Of a DNA stretch of 43,390 nucleotides, positions 1-7,556 are shown piece by piece. Every line of letters begins with the position of its first letter. Positions within the stretch are counted from its first letter, which is position 1. The translations under genes and the position numbers were made by a program. Below the pieces are notes generated by a model. That model did no database searches, was not told the DNA's origin, and was given only the letters and a program-made list of their open reading frames with translations. The stretch spans positions 1 to 43,390 of the forward strand of contig JAIOXO010000014.1 in the NCBI GenBank assembly GCA_022396035.1, given 5' to 3'. The DNA is from Actinomycetes bacterium (GTDB lineage Bacteria > Actinomycetota > Humimicrobiia > Humimicrobiales > Humimicrobiaceae).

Positions 1-195
1 GGCACCCCAAAACACAAAAATTGCCCGAATTTTTACCTCCAAAACTTCTACATGGAAAATGTTCTGTAAAGCTAATGTTAAAATGTTCCCATTTTTGCAG
101 GCGTTTGGGGTAAAATTGATAGAAGATGATTAATCGCTGGGTAAATTATTAGTTAATTTATTTTCACAGGTTATTAGTATAGAATAAAAATACAA

Positions 196-218
196 TTACT
201 GCTTATATAAGGCAGTAA
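196..218 (+). promoter_or_regulatory. Palindromic operator-like site upstream of blaI-like gene
   Basis: A 23-bp element has perfect 7-bp arms (TTACTGC and GCAGTAA) around a centre that is itself nearly palindromic (CTTATATAAG). It lies about 20 bp before the start codon of the BlaI-family gene, just ahead of its purine-rich ribosome binding site. BlaI/MecI dimers bind dyad operators and usually repress their own gene, so autoregulation is a reasonable inference. The arms differ from the classical TACA/TGTA BlaI half-site. The rest of bases 1-239 is AT-rich with no gene seen; a distant inverted pair ACCCCAAA (4-11) / TTTGGGGT (104-111) has no clear role. Confidence 0.45.
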
Positions 219-239
219 AAATAAAGGGGGCCCTGAGCT

Positions 240-626
240 ATGGAGAAAAAGGTTTCTAGAAAGAAATCACAGGAAATAGGCATAAGCGGCCTAAACAGCA
301 TAAGCAACCTTGAAGCCGGTATAATGAAGGTAGTCTGGGAGAAAGAAAAAGCCACAGTAAGGGAAGTACACGAACTGATGCTGAGAAAGGAAATGGGAAA
401 AAAGCAGAACGGGTTTATCCCCTACACCACGGTTATGTCTACCATGAACACCCTGGCCGATAAAGGGCTGCTGAAGCAAGATAATTCAGCCAAGACCTAT
501 ATTTATTCACCGGCAGTAACTAAAACCCAGCTGGCAAAGAGTATCTTTCAGTCAGTGGCAGACAAGATTCTTGATGGTACCAACCAGCTGACCAGAGTAA
601 ATCAATTCTTAAAAAACATGAAATAG
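240..626 (+). CDS. BlaI/MecI-family winged-helix transcriptional repressor
   Basis: The 128-residue protein has the size and layout of BlaI/MecI/CopY repressors: a winged-helix domain (roughly residues 20-90) containing the family-like stretches EAGIMKVVWEKEKATVREV and TVMSTMNTLADKGLL, then a short helical C-terminal dimerisation segment. Family members bind dyad operators as dimers and are often released by proteolysis through a BlaR1-type membrane sensor. No such sensor lies beside it here. The gene is convergent with the BMC vertex genes, with only four bases between the two stop codons. Its promoter region carries a palindrome that suits self-repression. The target regulon cannot be read from the window. 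The position next to the carbon-fixation operon makes that operon a candidate but does not prove it. Confidence 0.85.
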   Translation: MEKKVSRKKSQEIGISGLNSISNLEAGIMKVVWEKEKATVREVHELMLRKEMGKKQNGFIPYTTVMSTMNTLADKGLLKQDNSAKTYIYSPAVTKTQLAKSIFQSVADKILDGTNQLTRVNQFLKNMK

Positions 627-630
627 CCAG

Positions 631-900
631 TTATTGCTGGATCTTTATGCTATCCACCTTGGCTACTATGACCGAATCGATACTTTTGTCTCTGGTCCGG
701 TCGGTCATGCGTGCAGAACTGCCGTTTACTACCAGAACCTTCTCTCCTATCCCAACCCCTACCAGATCAACTGCCACCACAAAGGGTTCCAATAATTTAC
801 CGTCAAGGTCTATCGCTTTTACCACCATAAGTTTTTTGCTATCCAGGCTGCTATCTTTCTGGGTGCAAACCACATTTCCAATTACCTGCCCTAAAACCAT
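631..900 (-). CDS. EutN/CcmL-family BMC vertex protein (second copy)
   Basis: This protein of about 89 residues has the hallmarks of BMC-P (EutN/CcmL/Pfam EutN_CcmL) proteins: an N-terminal MVLGQVIGNVVCTQKD followed by KLMVVKAIDLDG, a VAVDLVGVGIGEKVLVV core, and the GSSAR segment. Five such subunits form the pentamer that caps vertices of a microcompartment shell. I place the start at the ATG at 900 rather than at a TTG eight codons upstream, because the family begins M-x-L/A-x-V-x-G. A GGAAG lies upstream inside the end of the preceding gene. It is the last gene of the operon, ten bases after the other vertex gene. No BMC-H or BMC-T hexamer gene is present in the window. The two vertex proteins are clearly diverged paralogues, so a heteropentamer or two different vertices are both possible. 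Confidence 0.9.
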   Translation of the reverse strand: MVLGQVIGNVVCTQKDSSLDSKKLMVVKAIDLDGKLLEPFVVAVDLVGVGIGEKVLVVNGSSARMTDRTRDKSIDSVIVAKVDSIKIQQ

Positions 901-910
901 AATTAGCCAA

Positions 911-1186
911 TCACTTCCTGCCAATATTTACTTTATCTATTAAGGCTACAATGGTAGCATCAGTGGGCACATTTTCTTCATCAAAAGCCCATGAAGCCTC
1001 AGAACCATCCTCATAGCCCACTATATCTCCCATGCCTGAAGAAGTTACATCCAAAGCCACCAGAAACTGCCCCTCTTCTTCTCCGGTTTCCAGGTCCAAG
1101 GGCTGTATCACCTGTAACTTTTTTCCTGTCAGGCCTTCATACTTGATGGTAGCCACCACATTGCCTATAACTTTAGCATAATACAA
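911..1186 (-). CDS. EutN/CcmL-family BMC vertex protein (first copy)
   Basis: The 91-residue BMC-P family protein starts YYAKVIGNVVATIKYEGLTG, continues KKLQVIQPLDL, and has the conserved FLVALDVTSSGMGDIVGYEDGSEAS core; the C-terminus (TIVALIDKVNIG) matches the usual family ending. The start is a TTG with GGAG ten bases upstream, and an in-frame stop just before it leaves no other choice. It follows folD by 36 bases on the same strand and is probably co-transcribed with the Wood-Ljungdahl genes. The fold is well known as a pentameric shell vertex. What it would enclose here is unknown, and a non-shell role is possible if the genome lacks hexamers. Confidence 0.9.
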   Translation of the reverse strand: MYYAKVIGNVVATIKYEGLTGKKLQVIQPLDLETGEEEGQFLVALDVTSSGMGDIVGYEDGSEASWAFDEENVPTDATIVALIDKVNIGRK

Positions 1187-1222
1187 ACTGCATCATCTCC
1201 AACCATGATGATAGCATACCGC

Positions 1223-2146
1223 TCAACTTTGACCAATAGCCAGTTTGGCTGCTTTTACTGTGTTCTTAAGCAGCATGGCAATAGTCATGGGACCCACCCC
1301 TCCGGGTACCGGAGTTATATATCCTGCCTTAGGCTCGACATTCAAAAAATCCACATCCCCTATAAGGGTAGCGCCCTTTTTCTGGAAATCCTCTTTTCTC
1401 CACTCCAGCAAATCGGGACCGGCCTTATCCCTGGTAATCCGGTTTATGCCCACATCAATAACCACTGCCCCCTGTTTTACCATATCCTCCTTTATAAGGT
1501 AGGGCACCCCGGTAGCCACAATCAGGATATCGGCATCCCGGGTATGGAGGGAAAGGTCTCTGGTCTCTATATGGCAGACAGTAACCGTAGCCCATTCATT
1601 TAAAAGAAGTAAAGTAGTGGGTTTACCCACAATTTCGCTGTGTCCCACCATGGTTGCATTCTTACCCTTTATGGTAATGTCCTCTCTTTTCAGCATTTCG
1701 ATTATTCCCGAAGGTGTTGCCGGAACCAGGCAATCCTGCTGGGCCACCAGCTTGCCCATATTAACCGGATGAAAGCCATCCACATCCTTTGCCGGGTCTA
1801 TGGCCATTAAAACCTTTCCGCTGTCTACCTGTTTGGGCAGGGGGAGCTGCACCAGTATGCCGTGGATATCCAGCCGTTGATTTAACTGTCCTATCTGGGC
1901 CAGTACATCCTCGGTACTCACCGTATCATCCATGTTTATAGTTTCGGATTTGATACCTACCTGATTGCAGCCTTTTTCCTTACTGGCCACATAAACCTTG
2001 GAAGCAGGGTTATCCCCCACCAGTATTACCGCCAGACCAGGTACTACACCCTTGCTTTCCTTCATCTGGTTTATTTCCGCTTCTACCTCTTGTTTTATCT
2101 GGGCAGATATGTCTGTCCCGCTTATTAATTTAGCTATTTTAATCAC
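1223..2146 (-). CDS. folD: Bifunctional methylene-THF dehydrogenase/methenyl-THF cyclohydrolase
   Basis: FolD interconverts 10-formyl-, methenyl- and methylene-tetrahydrofolate with NAD(P), the second and third steps of the methyl branch. The protein of about 300 residues is full length. It contains the YVASKEKGC segment with the catalytic lysine, ILVQLPLP, DVDGFHPVNMG, the Rossmann-domain GHSEIVGKP stretch, and the PGGVGPMTIAMLL signature. It sits directly downstream of fhs and upstream of the vertex genes. The start is odd: the GTG at 2146 is part of the extended Shine-Dalgarno match (AAGGGGTGAT), so it is too close to act as a normal start. The ATA at 2137 is optimally spaced and would give the family-typical beginning M-AKLISG. 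The function is certain; the exact start is not. Confidence 0.97.
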   Translation of the reverse strand: MIKIAKLISGTDISAQIKQEVEAEINQMKESKGVVPGLAVILVGDNPASKVYVASKEKGCNQVGIKSETINMDDTVSTEDVLAQIGQLNQRLDIHGILVQLPLPKQVDSGKVLMAIDPAKDVDGFHPVNMGKLVAQQDCLVPATPSGIIEMLKREDITIKGKNATMVGHSEIVGKPTTLLLLNEWATVTVCHIETRDLSLHTRDADILIVATGVPYLIKEDMVKQGAVVIDVGINRITRDKAGPDLLEWRKEDFQKKGATLIGDVDFLNVEPKAGYITPVPGGVGPMTIAMLLKNTVKAAKLAIGQS

Positions 2147-2179
2147 CCCTTGAAAATAGGAATATTTAATAAAACTTAT

Positions 2180-3877
2180 CTAGAACAGGCCAACAATATT
2201 GCCCTGATCATCAAGATCCACCTTGGTGCCTGCGGGAACCTTGGGCAGGCCGGGCATGGTTCTCATCTCTCCCAGAAGAGGGTAGAGAAAACCGGCCCCG
2301 GCCGAAGCCCGGATATCCCTTATGGGAACCGTAAACCCTGTTGGCCTTCCCTTGAGATTAGGATCATGGCTTAAAGATAAATGAGTCTTGGCCATACATA
2401 TTGGAAGACCGGCAAATCCCTGCCTGGTATATATATCTATTTTTTCCTGGGCCGCGGGCAGGAAGTTAACCCCGTCAGCACCGTATATTTTGGTAGCTAT
2501 AGTTTCAATTTTTTTATCAATAGGCCAGTCCAGAGGATAAAGGAACTTAAACTCGGATTTCTTTTCTGCTGCCTTTGCCACTGCCTCTGCCAGCTCTGTA
2601 CCGCCTTCTCCTCCTTTAAGCCAGACCTTGCTCACTACCGCATCTTCAGCTCCGGCGGCTATGGCCTTTTCCCTTATCACATCTATCTCCTGCTGGGTAT
2701 CGGTATCAAAATGGTTGATAGCTACAACTACAGGAACCCCATGCATTTTCACATTTTCAATCATCTTCTCCAGATTCTGGCATCCATGGGCTACTGCCTC
2801 CACATTGGGGGTGTTCATAAGTTCTTTGTCTACCCCCTGCCCGGGTATAAACTTAAAACCTCCGCCATGCATTTTAAGGGCCCTTACCGTAGCAACTATA
2901 ACTGCCGCATCCGGTTTGAGGCCGGAGTACCTGCACTTTATATTAAAGAACTTCTCAGCACCAATATCGGCGCCAAATCCGCTTTCAGTAACCACATAGT
3001 CGCCCAGCTTTATAGCCAGCCGATCAGCTAAAATGGAGCTGTTTCCATGGGCAATATTGGCAAAGGGACCGGCATGAACAAAACAGGGTGTATGCTCAAT
3101 GGTCTGCAATAGATTGGGCTTAACCGCATCCTTTAAAAGCACCGCCATAGCTCCCGCGCACTTTAAATCTTCAGCAGTAACCGGGTCTCCGTCCCGGGTG
3201 GAGCCTACAGTCATCTTGGCCAGTTTCTCTCTCAGGTCCTTCAGGCTGGTAGTTAAAGCCAGTATGGCCATTACTTCACTGGCCACCGTAATATCATAAC
3301 CGGTTTCTCTGGGCACACCATTAAGCGGGCCTCCCAGACCCACAACTATATTCCTTAGAGCCCGGTCACTTACATCCACTACCCGGTTAAGGGTTATGCT
3401 AAAGGGATCGATATTTAAGTCATTCCCCTTCATTATATGGGTATCCAGGAAAGCTGCCAGCAGATTATGGGCAATTCCTACCGCATGTATATCCCCGGTA
3501 AGATGGAGATTAAAATCCTCCATGGGCAGCACCTGTGAATACCCTCCACCGGCTGCGCCTCCCTTAATTCCAAAAACCGGACCCAGTGAAGGCTGCCTGA
3601 TACAGGTAATGGTCTTTTTACCTATCTTGTTTAAGGCCATACTTAACCCGATGGTGGTTACCGTTTTGCCTTCCCCCAGAGGGGTGGGAGTTATGGCTGT
3701 AACATCTATATACTTGCCGTTTGGCCTGTCTCCCAAGCTGTCCAGTGCATCCAGCTTAACTTTAGCCTTGTAGTTACCATACAATTCCAGATACTGCTGG
3801 TCCAGGCCCACAGTGTCTGCTATTTCATAAATATGTTCCATATGGGCAGCTTGGGCTATCTCTATGTCGCTTTTCAA
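2180..3877 (-). CDS. fhs: Formate-tetrahydrofolate ligase
   Basis: This enzyme catalyses ATP-dependent ligation of formate to tetrahydrofolate, giving 10-formyl-THF, the entry of formate into the methyl branch. The protein of about 565 residues has the usual family length, the P-loop PTPLGEGKT (about residues 64-72), and family blocks such as RQPSLGPVFGIKGGAAGGGY, the FNLHLTGDIHA region and a C-terminal MRTMPGLPKVPAG. I place the start at the TTG at 3877, giving MKSDIEIAQAA, the usual N-terminus. An in-frame TTG five codons earlier lies before the AAAGGAG ribosome binding site and would place that site inside the coding region. It lies between acsC and folD on the same strand, so the operon joins the folate and carbonyl branches. 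No formate dehydrogenase gene is in the window. Confidence 0.98.
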   Translation of the reverse strand: MKSDIEIAQAAHMEHIYEIADTVGLDQQYLELYGNYKAKVKLDALDSLGDRPNGKYIDVTAITPTPLGEGKTVTTIGLSMALNKIGKKTITCIRQPSLGPVFGIKGGAAGGGYSQVLPMEDFNLHLTGDIHAVGIAHNLLAAFLDTHIMKGNDLNIDPFSITLNRVVDVSDRALRNIVVGLGGPLNGVPRETGYDITVASEVMAILALTTSLKDLREKLAKMTVGSTRDGDPVTAEDLKCAGAMAVLLKDAVKPNLLQTIEHTPCFVHAGPFANIAHGNSSILADRLAIKLGDYVVTESGFGADIGAEKFFNIKCRYSGLKPDAAVIVATVRALKMHGGGFKFIPGQGVDKELMNTPNVEAVAHGCQNLEKMIENVKMHGVPVVVAINHFDTDTQQEIDVIREKAIAAGAEDAVVSKVWLKGGEGGTELAEAVAKAAEKKSEFKFLYPLDWPIDKKIETIATKIYGADGVNFLPAAQEKIDIYTRQGFAGLPICMAKTHLSLSHDPNLKGRPTGFTVPIRDIRASAGAGFLYPLLGEMRTMPGLPKVPAGTKVDLDDQGNIVGLF

Positions 3878-3977
3878 GTTGGCTCCTTTCAAAATTTGGC
3901 AATAGCTAATATAAGGTGTGGCTTAAATTATATATAAATTAATACCCTGTTACAAACTTATTAGCATACAATTCAGA

Positions 3978-5336
3978 TCAGGAACTACTAACAGAATATT
4001 CCTTGAGGTATTTGGGGACTTCCCCCGCTTCCCGGGGCCCTACCACCACTTTCCATTCATCTCCCAACTCTTCTTCCAGCTCGCCCTGCAGTTGGGCCAC
4101 ATAACCAGGAATAATAAGTTCCCTGGTCTTGGCCTTATCCTCTATGCCGCTTTTCTTGACAAACTGGGCTATAAGTTCGGGTATAAATTTGCCTGCTGCC
4201 CAGGCGGTCAGAACCGACTGGCCTTCAACATTCATTACCAGCACCCAGCAGGGTACCTTGCTGTTTTCCACCTCTCCTGAAATTATGAAATAGGTAAGGG
4301 AAAAGTTGGTGGTTATAAGCACCGGAGAATCAGGACCGGGATTGCCAATTTCATATATCTTCTGTTCAACCTGCATGGGCTGACGGGGATCGGTGTATAT
4401 ATTTTGCCGGTAAACCAGCAAAGGATAAATATTCTGGTATCTGGCATTGGAAAGTACAATTATAGAAGCATATTTAGCTACAAATACAGAAGCAATAACT
4501 GTCTCCGTGGCCTCATCCTGGCCCAATTCATCTGCAAATACTATGGTAGGATAACCAAACAGCCGGTTCTTCTTTTTAATAGCTGCCGTACGCAGGGTTA
4601 TCTGGTTGAATAAATCTTCCTTAATATCTCTGTTGCCTATATCTATAACCATGTTTTTAATGCCTGCAGACCTCAATTTATCGGTAACCTGGGCAATATC
4701 ATCAAAGGTTTTACCCCTGACTGCTATGGGACAGCCGGTTTTCTTGCCGATTTCTATAAACTGGTCCGCATTGTCAACAGTAGCTGCATGCAGAAGCGGC
4801 TTCCTGTCTGAGAGTTGTTCGGCCAGCTGCCCTAAAACTTGTGCATCTTCGCTTACCAGTATCAGTGCTCTGGAAGTAGCGGAAGCTACATTTTGTACCA
4901 CCTGCTTAAATTTCTGGCCATCCCCGGATTTATTCTTAATGCATACCGCATCCAGGGTCAATACCTGGCCTACCCGTTCATACTGGATACTGTCTATCTG
5001 TTTTACCTTCTCTTCTATCTCTTTTGCATCCATAGTGTCTTCGATGGTTACCGCAAACCCGTTCTGATTGATAAAGGTACGGTCATGCCTGAACAAGACA
5101 TTCTCTTCACCAACCGTAAAAGAGTTATCTCCTTCTCCAATCTGTACTTTGAGTATGGGGGGCTGGGAAGCCTCTGCCAGCTCGCTTTTTGCCTCCTCTG
5201 AAACATGAGGGCATTTTTCTAGCTCTACCTTGCCTGCTGCCAGCTGCATAGCAAAAGCAAGACAGGTTGGAAACCCGCAGTCCTTACAATTAGTTTTAGG
5301 AAGTTTTTTAAATATTTCCAGACCACTTAAAGCCAT
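3978..5336 (-). CDS. acsC: Corrinoid iron-sulfur protein large subunit
   Basis: AcsC is the iron-sulfur subunit of the corrinoid iron-sulfur protein (CFeSP), which carries the methyl group on cobalt from methyl-THF to the A-cluster of acetyl-CoA synthase. The 452-residue protein has the N-terminal [4Fe-4S] motif with Cys17, Cys20, Cys25 and Cys42 (CKDCGFPTC...KCP), a central TIM-barrel-like domain, and a C-terminal cobalamin-binding domain. The start ATG has a good AAAGGAG ahead of it. It lies 39 bases downstream of acsB and 100 bases upstream of fhs. The partner small subunit AcsD is encoded upstream in the same operon. Confidence 0.97.
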   Translation of the reverse strand: MALSGLEIFKKLPKTNCKDCGFPTCLAFAMQLAAGKVELEKCPHVSEEAKSELAEASQPPILKVQIGEGDNSFTVGEENVLFRHDRTFINQNGFAVTIEDTMDAKEIEEKVKQIDSIQYERVGQVLTLDAVCIKNKSGDGQKFKQVVQNVASATSRALILVSEDAQVLGQLAEQLSDRKPLLHAATVDNADQFIEIGKKTGCPIAVRGKTFDDIAQVTDKLRSAGIKNMVIDIGNRDIKEDLFNQITLRTAAIKKKNRLFGYPTIVFADELGQDEATETVIASVFVAKYASIIVLSNARYQNIYPLLVYRQNIYTDPRQPMQVEQKIYEIGNPGPDSPVLITTNFSLTYFIISGEVENSKVPCWVLVMNVEGQSVLTAWAAGKFIPELIAQFVKKSGIEDKAKTRELIIPGYVAQLQGELEEELGDEWKVVVGPREAGEVPKYLKEYSVSSS

Positions 5337-5375
5337 GTTATTACTCCTTTAGTATTAAAATTTTTTCCATTTTAT

Positions 5376-7556
5376 TTACATCATAGGTTCCATTTCCAGT
5401 ACAGGGTGCCCCACTTTTTCAATCCACTGGGCCACCTCTTCTTCGGTAACCGCCTCTTCTTCGGTAGCTATTTTATCTATAAAATTGTCCAGGTTAAGTT
5501 CCTGGGCCCTGGCCTCTATAAGATCCCTTATCTCTTCCTTAAGCTCTTTGGGTATCCACACCAGCCTCTCCAATCCCCCGTCAGCTTTTATAAACTTCTT
5601 GGATCCTATAAAGAACTTGCTTATGCCTATAAACCCGGGGGTTTGAATACCCCCGCCAACCATACCCGCTATGGTGGAAAACTTCATCCCGCAGGGGGTT
5701 ATACTTGAAAATTCCCGGTTTACGGCCATTACTCCATTAGTGGACGGCAGAATGGTACAGATGACCTCAAAACACCCGCAGGAAGTCATGGGGTCAACAA
5801 TCATGGAGTAAGCAGAAAATGATTCCAGGCTCTGATTGCTGGTTTTAAACACAAAATCATTTACTCCCCTCCATATACCCAGATTCTCATCCACCGTTTC
5901 TCCCTTCTTTACCGGCTGGTTGGGGCCGGTGGGGCTAATCTCATAAGCCGCCCTGCAATCCAGCCAGTTATAAGCCCCGCAGAGTCCAGGCCTCTCAGGA
6001 GATACCACACATACATGATTGGGGGCAAATGACTGGCACAGGGTACAGGAATAGAAAATATCCACACTTTCATCGGTAAGTGAGCCCATTCTCTCATCCC
6101 TGGTTTTAAATATTTTTCTGGCCTTATCCCTTAAAGCCAGAACATCCTCGGTATTGGTGTATATCTTAATCTGCACCTTATCCATTATATTGCCGAAATC
6201 TGAATGCATCTTGGCATGAAGGATAGTGCCTATATGCCTTATCTTAAATCCGCTTTTTACTGCATCCTTGGAAAACCTCACCCAGGATATATCCCTCTGG
6301 CCCATATGGAAAATCCCGGAAGGATAATTCAGGAAATAGTGTATCTGTCTTTCCATAACCGGCTCAAAATCCTGCTGCATCTTTCTTCCTGATACCTCTA
6401 CCAGTATGCCTAAGGGAAGGACACTGTCATCCTCAACTTCATCTACTTCCGGCCCAATGACCTCTATTTTACCATCTTCCACCTCTGAGGAATCAGCCAT
6501 AAGCAAAAGCTCAACCGCCGGGCTTTTATTTCCTCCGAACTCCAGGTAAGTATTTTCTTTTCTAACCCTTTCCCCCTCAAAAGCAGGACCGAAGGGTACC
6601 GGTACATCAACCTTGTCTACCGTAATCTTAAGTCCCCTTACCTCTATAGCCCTGCTAACTATGTCCTGTTCGGGGATATTGGATACCACATGCTCATAGG
6701 TGCAGACACCCCGGGGCAGTATCTCCGGTATATCGGTATTGGCTATGGTGGGAAAACCAAAATTTATCGCTCCTGCCGCATTGGCGTATTTGTAGTCATC
6801 AACCTGGCCCAGGGCCAGTACAAAAGCAAAAACCCGGTTTTTATTATACATAAGCATACGCCGGTAATCTCCCGGCTGTACACCCCCAAAACTCATAGCT
6901 GCCCTGGCCGCAAATCCCAGTGAGTAAACAGTGGCAGTTATATCTTTCCCAAAGGGAACCAGCCGGGTATCCCAGCCCAGCTCTACCCCTTCCTGGTCCA
7001 GCTGCTCAGCCATGGTTACCCCGTCAGTAGAGCCGCTCATAAACACATAGATATTTTTCTCCTGCAGCTCCCTGGCTATCTTAACCGCCATCTTACTGTC
7101 GGTAGCAGCTCCAACACAGGCAGCAAAGCCGGGAGCGGTACCATCAACAAACTCAATTCCTCTCTCCCTGATTATTACATCAGTAGCGGCTCCCAGCCAT
7201 ATACCCTCTACCGGGGTGGGTTCCTCCAGGTATTTTATGGCCTCTATAATTTCTTCCACCCACAGGGTAGCTATACCTGCATCCAGGGTACCCCCCAGAT
7301 AGGGTATCCACACCTGCTGGCTGGGCACCGCGGGCAGTAGCTTTTTTGCCTCTTCTATAACCTGCCAGCAATCCCCCAGCTTCTCTACTTTGATACCAGC
7401 CATGCTGTATATAACAGGTAAAAAGTAACCGGTATTGGGAAATTCCAGTACCTGGTCTTCCCCTTTGCTTTCAATTGCTTCTTTTAACTTCTCTTCCGCC
7501 TGGTTTACTATGCTGTAGGCACCGTTAATTGCACTGGTAGCTATAATCTTAGACAT
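5376..7556 (-). CDS. acsB: Acetyl-CoA synthase (CODH/ACS alpha subunit)
   Basis: AcsB joins CO, a methyl group from CFeSP and CoA into acetyl-CoA at the nickel-containing A-cluster. The 726-residue protein is the full-length bacterial form, including the N-terminal CODH-interacting domain that archaeal CdhC lacks. All six A-cluster cysteines are present at 504, 507, 516, 526, 593 and 595, a constant offset of two from the well-known Moorella residues 506, 509, 518, 528, 595 and 597. The Cys-Gly-Cys that holds the distal nickel is intact (TSCGCFEV). The gene overlaps the end of cooS by eight bases, which points to translational coupling of the two complex subunits. Confidence 0.98.
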   Translation of the reverse strand: MSKIIATSAINGAYSIVNQAEEKLKEAIESKGEDQVLEFPNTGYFLPVIYSMAGIKVEKLGDCWQVIEEAKKLLPAVPSQQVWIPYLGGTLDAGIATLWVEEIIEAIKYLEEPTPVEGIWLGAATDVIIRERGIEFVDGTAPGFAACVGAATDSKMAVKIARELQEKNIYVFMSGSTDGVTMAEQLDQEGVELGWDTRLVPFGKDITATVYSLGFAARAAMSFGGVQPGDYRRMLMYNKNRVFAFVLALGQVDDYKYANAAGAINFGFPTIANTDIPEILPRGVCTYEHVVSNIPEQDIVSRAIEVRGLKITVDKVDVPVPFGPAFEGERVRKENTYLEFGGNKSPAVELLLMADSSEVEDGKIEVIGPEVDEVEDDSVLPLGILVEVSGRKMQQDFEPVMERQIHYFLNYPSGIFHMGQRDISWVRFSKDAVKSGFKIRHIGTILHAKMHSDFGNIMDKVQIKIYTNTEDVLALRDKARKIFKTRDERMGSLTDESVDIFYSCTLCQSFAPNHVCVVSPERPGLCGAYNWLDCRAAYEISPTGPNQPVKKGETVDENLGIWRGVNDFVFKTSNQSLESFSAYSMIVDPMTSCGCFEVICTILPSTNGVMAVNREFSSITPCGMKFSTIAGMVGGGIQTPGFIGISKFFIGSKKFIKADGGLERLVWIPKELKEEIRDLIEARAQELNLDNFIDKIATEEEAVTEEEVAQWIEKVGHPVLEMEPMM

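Noticed and set aside
624-650. Bidirectional terminator between the blaI-like gene and the vertex gene
   Set aside because: Only a 4-bp CCAG/CTGG stem within the overlap of the gene ends, with no adequate T-run.
647-943. Plus-strand open frame opposite the second vertex protein
   Set aside because: No family resemblance and no ribosome binding site; the minus-strand BMC-P match is convincing.
1205-1603. Plus-strand open frame opposite the end of folD
   Set aside because: Entirely antisense to conserved folD codons.
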